DNA of 64,000 nucleotides from Carallia brachiata (lineage: Eukaryota; Streptophyta; Magnoliopsida; Malpighiales; Rhizophoraceae): assembly GCA_021464245.1 (NCBI GenBank), contig JADCRB010000026.1, positions 2,208,187 to 2,272,186 of the forward strand, written 5' to 3'. The notes below the pieces were generated by a model, which was not told where the DNA came from, made no database searches, and was given only the letters and a program-made list of their open reading frames with translations. The position numbers were made by a program, and so were the translations under genes. This document shows, in pieces, positions 57,601 through 64,000 of the stretch. Numbering within the stretch: the stretch's first letter is position 1; the number at the start of each line of letters is the position of its first letter.

Positions 57601-60600
57601 AAAATATTTAATAATTTATTTTTTTTTATTTTCACTTAAATTGAGTCATTCAATGTTTAAATTCTTGTGTTTTCCTTAAGATTAAGCCATTTAAATTTTC
57701 TGTTTTTTTTAATTAGTTTTTCAGTGTGCTGCACTGAGCCAGTTGGAAATTGATCGTTATATATATATTTGTTATATATAAATATTTGCTGAGGACTCAG
57801 TTCCGATCGGGTGGGTATCCAAACCCACAAACTGGTCAGAGCGAGCGGCGTGATTGGGTGGGTCAAAAAATGCGAGTAATCAAAACCGAGTAGGGGGAGC
57901 GTAGGGTCGAGGAGGAGGCTCTCATGGTTGGTTGGTGAGCAATGGGACCATTCTCTACGCCCATGCCAACGTATCAAAGTCACATCAAAACAAAAGAAAA
58001 CAAGAGAAAATTTTGGGGTAAGATTAGAAGAAGACAAGAAAAAGAAAGAAAGTAATAAATAAAAGAAGGAAAGGATAACACTACTGTACAAATGGCTTTT
58101 CAATTGCTCCAATGGCTTTTCGGTGGTGGGGTTTGGTACTTCGGTTGGTCCTCACCACTATATCCTCCTTGTATAAGTTAATGATCAGTTAGTGAAAAGC
58201 GTGCCATCATCTTTCAATTTGTTCCAGTGAGGCCAATTACACTTTTATTTGAAAGTATCAATGTGAAATGATGATCAATTCTTATTAGTTTGTCTGGTTA
58301 AATGTTGACGTGTCACGTTAGTTAGAGCCGACTGAACCTTAATTAGAAGTATCATTATTTTAAGTTTATACTCATGGAATTTCATTATATAATTATATTT
58401 TAAGTGATAATAAAATATAATTATATAATTTATTTAACGATATTTAATAATTTTTTTATTATTTTTTATTAAATTTAGTCGTCCAACAACTTGTATTATT
58501 TTAATTTCACTTAAAAAAATTCTGCAAAAAATATTTTCCTTACTCATGTGCCCATTACATATTTATATTTTTATGTAAAAAAATTTAGGATAAAATTCAA
58601 ATTTAGACCTTGTGGCTTAGACGTTTATCACAACAGTGTCTATGTTGTTATTTCAATCAGTTTCGTACCGTGTGTTTGTCACCTTTTGCCATGTATCTAC
58701 ATTTCAGAATTAAAATTTTAAAATGAAGTTTATCTTTAAAATTCCATAAGCGTATGAAACTGAAAAAAAAATCATGATCCAAAAATTTCTACTTTTTAGT
58801 TCATAATATAGATTATAGTTCAACGCATTATAATAATTTGCATTAAAATTATTAATTTTAAAGTTATAATAAATTAGAAAAATATTATGCAAAATTTTTA
58901 AGCAATTGTATCAAAAATAAATATTAGATCAAGGTAGAATTCGGTAGAATATAAAATAATAAACCTTTTGACGTGAAATCCTGATTTTAATATTTATACA
59001 ATTTACATAAATTTTTAAAGAAAAACTGATTTTAAGGTGGAAAATAATGTAAATTAAGTGAAATCAAATTAAGATTAAAATAATGTATATCGTTAAATAA
59101 TTAAATTTATAAAAATAATAAATAAATAAATTATTAAATAATATCAAATTAATTTTATATTCACCGTATCTTTCTTTTATTTTTAAAAAAAAAACATGCA
59201 ACATCTGAACATATTAAAAAAATTAAACTCCCCTACTTTCCTATTGTTTATAGTTTTTATACCGAAAAATTACACAGATCCCAAGGACTAGGAGCATCTT
59301 GCCCTTTTCCTTGCAGCCGACAAGCTATCCCTTGATGTTTGTGCCGAAGTTGTTCCGCTTATCGGGTTCAGCAACTTGCGTTGTATTGGTCCCATCATGC
59401 GGCATTTTCGCCATTTTCATGGGAACGGCTTCGCACGGTGGGCTCCAGCCGATTAGCCAAACAAGCTCTTCTTTTGCTCGCGATTAAAAACTAAATATGA
59501 GCAACAATAAATATCGGTCTAAGGAAAAACAAGTTGGACCAAAAACGTCACAAAAATGAGGTACAATCAATAAATTAGGAAAATAAATTAATTAATAAAA
59601 AAAAATAAAAAATAGTATTATTTTATAAATATTGCACACATCATCTTTATGTCTCTGCGTTGTTTCTTACTTCAGAATTTTGATCGGTGCCAAATATTTT
59701 TTCCCATTGTTTTCACAACCAAAAGGTGGAGAGCACGTAAACAGCAGTACTTATGTTAGCAACTAGTAATAGATAAAGAGCAATTAACAGCTTCTGATGG
59801 TTCAAAATAATGTCTAGTAAATTTATTGGAGAGTTTCTTTTATTAAAATTAAATGCTGGAAAATGAGAGAGATAATCTACTTTGTCAATATATGAATAAT
59901 TTTGAGTTATAATCATGCTCTCAGATTAAGTGCTAAACTCACTAACGAAATGAAGTTTTGACACATGAATATTGAATACATACATATATATAATAGACGC
60001 GCATGTCTAATGAAAGGACACCTTAAAGTATAAGTAGTAAAAAATATGAAGAATAAAGATAATGCAAAGTACTTCTAAAAAAAAAAAGTTAATTCAAAGT
60101 ATATCATTCCAATATTAATTTCATTTCAATAACGTTCTGTATTGAAAGAAACAAAAATTTGTGTATGTATTTATAATAAATTTGAAAACATAAGAAAACG
60201 GAGGAAAAATATGGAGAGAGTAATATTGTACTCTTGCGTCCTTCCTTCACTGCAAAACATGTTTTCCTTTTGATAAAATATTTCTGTCATCCCATGTGTT
60301 TTCTTTCACATGTTAGGCAATTACCACAACCAAAAAAAAAAAAAAAAAATGGAAGTTGCTTGCGAATATCTGTCATCCCATCATACAATCTTGTTAAGGT
60401 TGATTATGATTGAGGAAAATGAACCCATAGTTACCTTTCAAAAACTTAGAATATCACAAACTCAAATATGTGATTATCTGTTGAGGGTGCACCAGCTGGT
60501 TGGCTATCTCAGGGAGCAAAACTACACCATGAAGTTCGTTGGTAGTGCTACATCAAACAATTGATGGAAACAATGAAATTGCAATCACAAAAGGAAGAAG

Positions 60601-61969
60601 AGCAGTCTATTAAGTGGAAGAAAATTACAACCCAATAGCTCAAGTGATTAAGTGTCAAGTTCCGTTCAAAAAAGATTTATAACAAGACAAGTTCTCGTAT
60701 TTGGAACTTTGTACAGTGAAATTTCTTTAGACTAGTGGTAGTCTTCGTACCACGAGTGAGGAATAATCTCGCACATAATAACGTGTGAAAATACTTCGTG
60801 CCAATAACTAAAAAAAAAACTACAGATAGCTTGTGACAGCTGCAATTGTCTTATTGAATGTCAGTTCTTATCCCAATAGTTAAGACAAATAGAGATGTCA
60901 CATAATGAAAAATGCAAACATATTGCACCAAAAAGGCAATACGAGCACTTTAAATTTTCTTCTATTTGGGAGAAGCTGAGAGAAAAGGTCTACCTGCTGC
61001 AACTGAGAAAATAAATAAAGAAACAATTTTTTTTTTTCGCAGATCCTAGGTTCAATTCCAGCTTTTATCATTCGAAATGTTGATGAACTTAATTACTAGA
61101 CAAGAACATTAATACAGATTGGTCCAAATTGCAACTTGCAGATTGAAACGTGCCTTTAGCATACGACCACTTCGAAAATGTCACTTGTGTTGCCCTACCT
61201 GGCGGATAAATGATAAGTACAAAGGGTCTGGCTTTTCCACTATGTTGATCGCAACCCGGATGATCATAATGGACCAAAGTGGTCAAAATCTGGAGATAGG
61301 ACTCACAAATTTACAAAAGTACAGATGGCAATTCCATTACCATGAACTCAGGGAAGCGATGGCTCCCTCAGCAGATACTTTTTTTTTTTTTTTGGGTTTT
61401 TGAGCGCGTTACCGCAGACCTGAGGAACAATTTTGATATCACTCAACTAAAGACTGATTGGATATATGTTGAGATACAGTGACTCGCTTGGGGCCCAGGG
61501 GGCTAGTGGGCCTAGATCAGCAGTAACATGAGTCCACAACTTTGGGTTTTATTGCTTTATGTGACAGAAGGGATGGCCTACTTCCATTATGGCAAGCTGA
61601 GACAACACATAAAAACCCACATCAAAGAAGGCCCCAGAAAGGGAAACAGCATCACTAAAACAGAGGTTTTTTTTACTTCTCTTTCACAAAGTTAATATTG
61701 CGTGTGTAGCGTGTGAAGAAACATTTGGGGCGATCTTGACCACAAGCAGCTGGCACACTAAAAGTGTTTCAGTGGAAGAGTTTGGATCACAATGTGGGAT
61801 TTTGAACTACGCAGCTCAATCTAATTTGGTCCACGGTGCATATAATATTTCATTAGTGAATGTAATTTACCAAAGTACTCTTTTTGCAACATTGTTCTCA
61901 CATAGCACTACTATTCTGTATTCATATACAATGTGTCAAGCACATCTCTTCGCTTCAATTAGATATATT
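54628..61969. other. No convincing gene
   Basis: Mostly AT-rich. Patches of higher GC at about 56620-56930, 57780-57990 and 59290-59490 have overlapping ORFs on both strands but no recognisable protein. An 84-codon ORF at 60310-60564 and a 94-codon ORF at 61119-61403 are also unrecognised. Confidence 0.45.
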
Positions 61970-62275
61970 TGTTAGGGAAATCCTGGCACCTCCTCACGAG
62001 GTCCAAAGACTAGGCCCAATAAACGCAAGTGCCCTCCCTTCTTAGAGAAATGTCTCAAGAGATGATGGTATCGATACATGTATTTAATTATAAATATCCA
62101 TATGAGTTAAAATTTCTAAAGTACTCATTTATAATTCATTAATTACATCACTCATTCTCCTGGTTCTTGTACTAACGTAGGCATGAAGTGCTCAAGTCAG
62201 GCATCTACCCGACACCCTTAACCTCCTTATCTTGTAGGTACAGGGGGTGATCCTCATCCTGGGCCTAACTCAACA
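61970..62275 (+). repeat. Probable solo LTR or TRIM of a Ty3/gypsy element
   Basis: It starts TGTTAGGGAAATCC and ends CTCAACA. In between are a TATA-like AATTATAAATATCC (62088) and the stretch TTCTTGTACTAACGTAGGCAT. Next come CTACCCGACACCCTTAACCT and TTGTAGGTACAG, a pattern familiar from plant gypsy and Ogre-like LTR 3' halves. No matching second LTR and no clear target duplication were seen. Confidence 0.5.
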
Positions 62276-64000
62276 ATCTCATCTCAGAACTTCACCTAGG
62301 TTGAGGCCACTACACAATTTCCGTGATCAATTCAAGTCTTCACCCCAAAACTTGTCTGATCAATATATAATATAAAAATGCGCAATATTAAGAAATTCTA
62401 TAATATGGAATCATCTACTTGCAGTGACTATAGGATTTTATATTTATTCTGCAAAGTAAGTATTGATACGTATTTTGTCACCTTATCTAACTTCTGATGT
62501 AGCACCACCACTCCTTTAAAGGTGACATGCTCTAATTTGAGTAGATTTTAGTAATGAAACCATAATTTTGATTTGAACTAACGAACCATTTTTTGAACAC
62601 TTAATGAAGGCAACAAATGTAAAAAGTGAAAGTGAGAAGTCTGCCTTTCTGTGTTTAGACGACAGAGTTGTAGTTGGGCCATGAAATATGCTCTCACTTC
62701 CCGTATCACATTGAGGGTTAAGATGATGACCAATCTACGGTTGTAAATGTTTTTTTTTTTTTTTTCCCTTCTCCTTGGGAGGACATTTAACTCGGGGAGA
62801 GAAATCCTGCCCTATTGCCAGGTGACTACTCAGGCAACCCGAGTAGTTGTAAATGTTATTCAAAATGTATGTCAGCATGGGGAAAATCAACAATACAGAA
62901 AATTGTAATACATAATTAAAACCAAGGTAATGCTTGACCCGTGTTATATGGGTTGTATTAAAACTCCTATTTGATTTTAAAAAAAAAAAATCCCTTCTAA
63001 TATGTTCCATATTTAAAAATAAACAAATAAATAAAGGAATTGGCAAGTTAGAAGAGTTGTTCTAATGGTAATCTGACATACATTATATACCGAGTAATTA
63101 TAAGATAAGACAATCTCAACATGTAGATGTAAAAAAAGAAAAAAGATTTGGAGAGACAATCTAATCAAATTAAAACACATGAATTTAGATACATTAGAAA
63201 AATTTGAAGATTAACTCCAGATACAACTCTTTTCACTTTTATAACTTCTAATTCTATGAGAGCTACCATGTTGTTGATGTCATTATTTTTTTTTTAAATA
63301 GTGTTATATAATACAAAATTTTTTTCACAATTTTTCACGATTTAATTATTTTGTTAGTGTGATAAGGAGGTTTTAGTAATTTTACATTATTTTTTGAAAT
63401 TGAAACTTAATTAAATTAAATGTTATTTTAAATTTAAAAAAATTTCATGAAATTTTTATGAAAATTCTTTCGTAATATTTATTCTTTTAATTAGTTAATC
63501 TTGTCAAGTCAGTACATTGGTACAATGAGACTGTCTCAAAAACGAGGAGACTAATAATCTTTCCCCAAATCTAGCACAACCATATTTATATTTTTTCCGA
63601 AGTCCTCTGAATCAGGATGAGCAGATGCGAATATTTCAATCTCTCTTCCTTGTAGATTAGAATTAAAAAGTTACAGCAGTTAGAACATTGGCAATTACAT
63701 GGATTGTGGCTATGAATTCCATAGATATATTTCCTTGGGTTTTTTTTTTTAACAAAATCCAATCTTTTTTTTTTTTTTTGAGTCGCCCAATGCATTAAAA
63801 GAGACTCAAAAAATCAAAATCATTCAAGGTACTATGACAGGTTTGATAAGTGCCGAATGGCCAACCTGGCCTGTTGCTAAAATGGGCTTTCGTTTTTTTT
63901 TTTTGGGTATCAATGGAGAATCATATCCGAAAGTAAAGTGGACTTTTTTTTTAGACTAGATCCAAAGTTTTTATGGATCATTTAAAACGGATTGTTCTCT
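62276..64000. other. No gene seen
   Basis: AT-rich with long A/T homopolymers. Short ORFs at 62735-63046 (-) and 63586-63795 (-) are dominated by low-complexity sequence. Confidence 0.5.

Noticed and set aside
60640..60720. SINE/tRNA-like box A (TAGCTCAAGTGATTAAG)
   Set aside because: No matching box B at the right distance, no poly-A tail and no target duplication seen.

Overview
This is a stretch of plant nuclear DNA, almost certainly from a eudicot. It has spliced genes with GT-AG introns, a plant RING-H2 ATL gene, a plastid-type bifunctional riboflavin gene and a class I HD-Zip gene. These sit far apart in very AT-rich sequence packed with transposon debris. A woody species such as Citrus would fit the style of the repeats, but that is only an impression.

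Layout. 1-2.55 kb: right-hand end of a decayed Ty3/gypsy element. 2.87-7.4 kb: a hAT-like element with a transposase tail exon, a purine-rich repeat, and a hAT MITE nested in an older element. 8.2-11.3 kb: an unrecognised small gene (last exon plus a decayed duplicate) cut by an inverted Ty1/copia LTR, then copia RT/RNase H debris and a complete copia LTR. 12-16.2 kb: a LINE RNase H scrap, then two related copies of an unrecognised two-exon gene, the first broken by a 686-bp insertion. 17.4-18.8 kb (-): an ATL E3 ligase. 20.4-28.1 kb: MITEs, one ending just upstream of a small tail-anchored coiled-coil gene (24.3-24.9 kb), and a locus with exon-like minus-strand ORFs on both sides of a CT-rich element. 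28.6-31.5 kb (-): complete seven-exon RIBA. 32.3-33.1 kb: two repeats. 33-41.8 kb: mostly empty. 42.0-43.5 kb (+): three-exon HD-Zip I gene with a TATA box. 43.5-64 kb: no convincing gene, but several MITEs, a hAT element carrying a nested MITE, and a probable solo LTR.

The genes do not form a pathway. RIBA makes both early precursors of riboflavin in plastids, ATL is a membrane ubiquitin ligase, and the HD-Zip protein is a nuclear regulator. The most informative part of the window is its record of insertions. Ten elements can be bounded to the base from target-site duplications (TSDs) combined with inverted ends, and two of these show nested order. The best candidate for undescribed biology is the duplicated two-exon gene at 12.9-16.1 kb. 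No CRISPR array, tRNA, rRNA or bacterial-type operon was seen.
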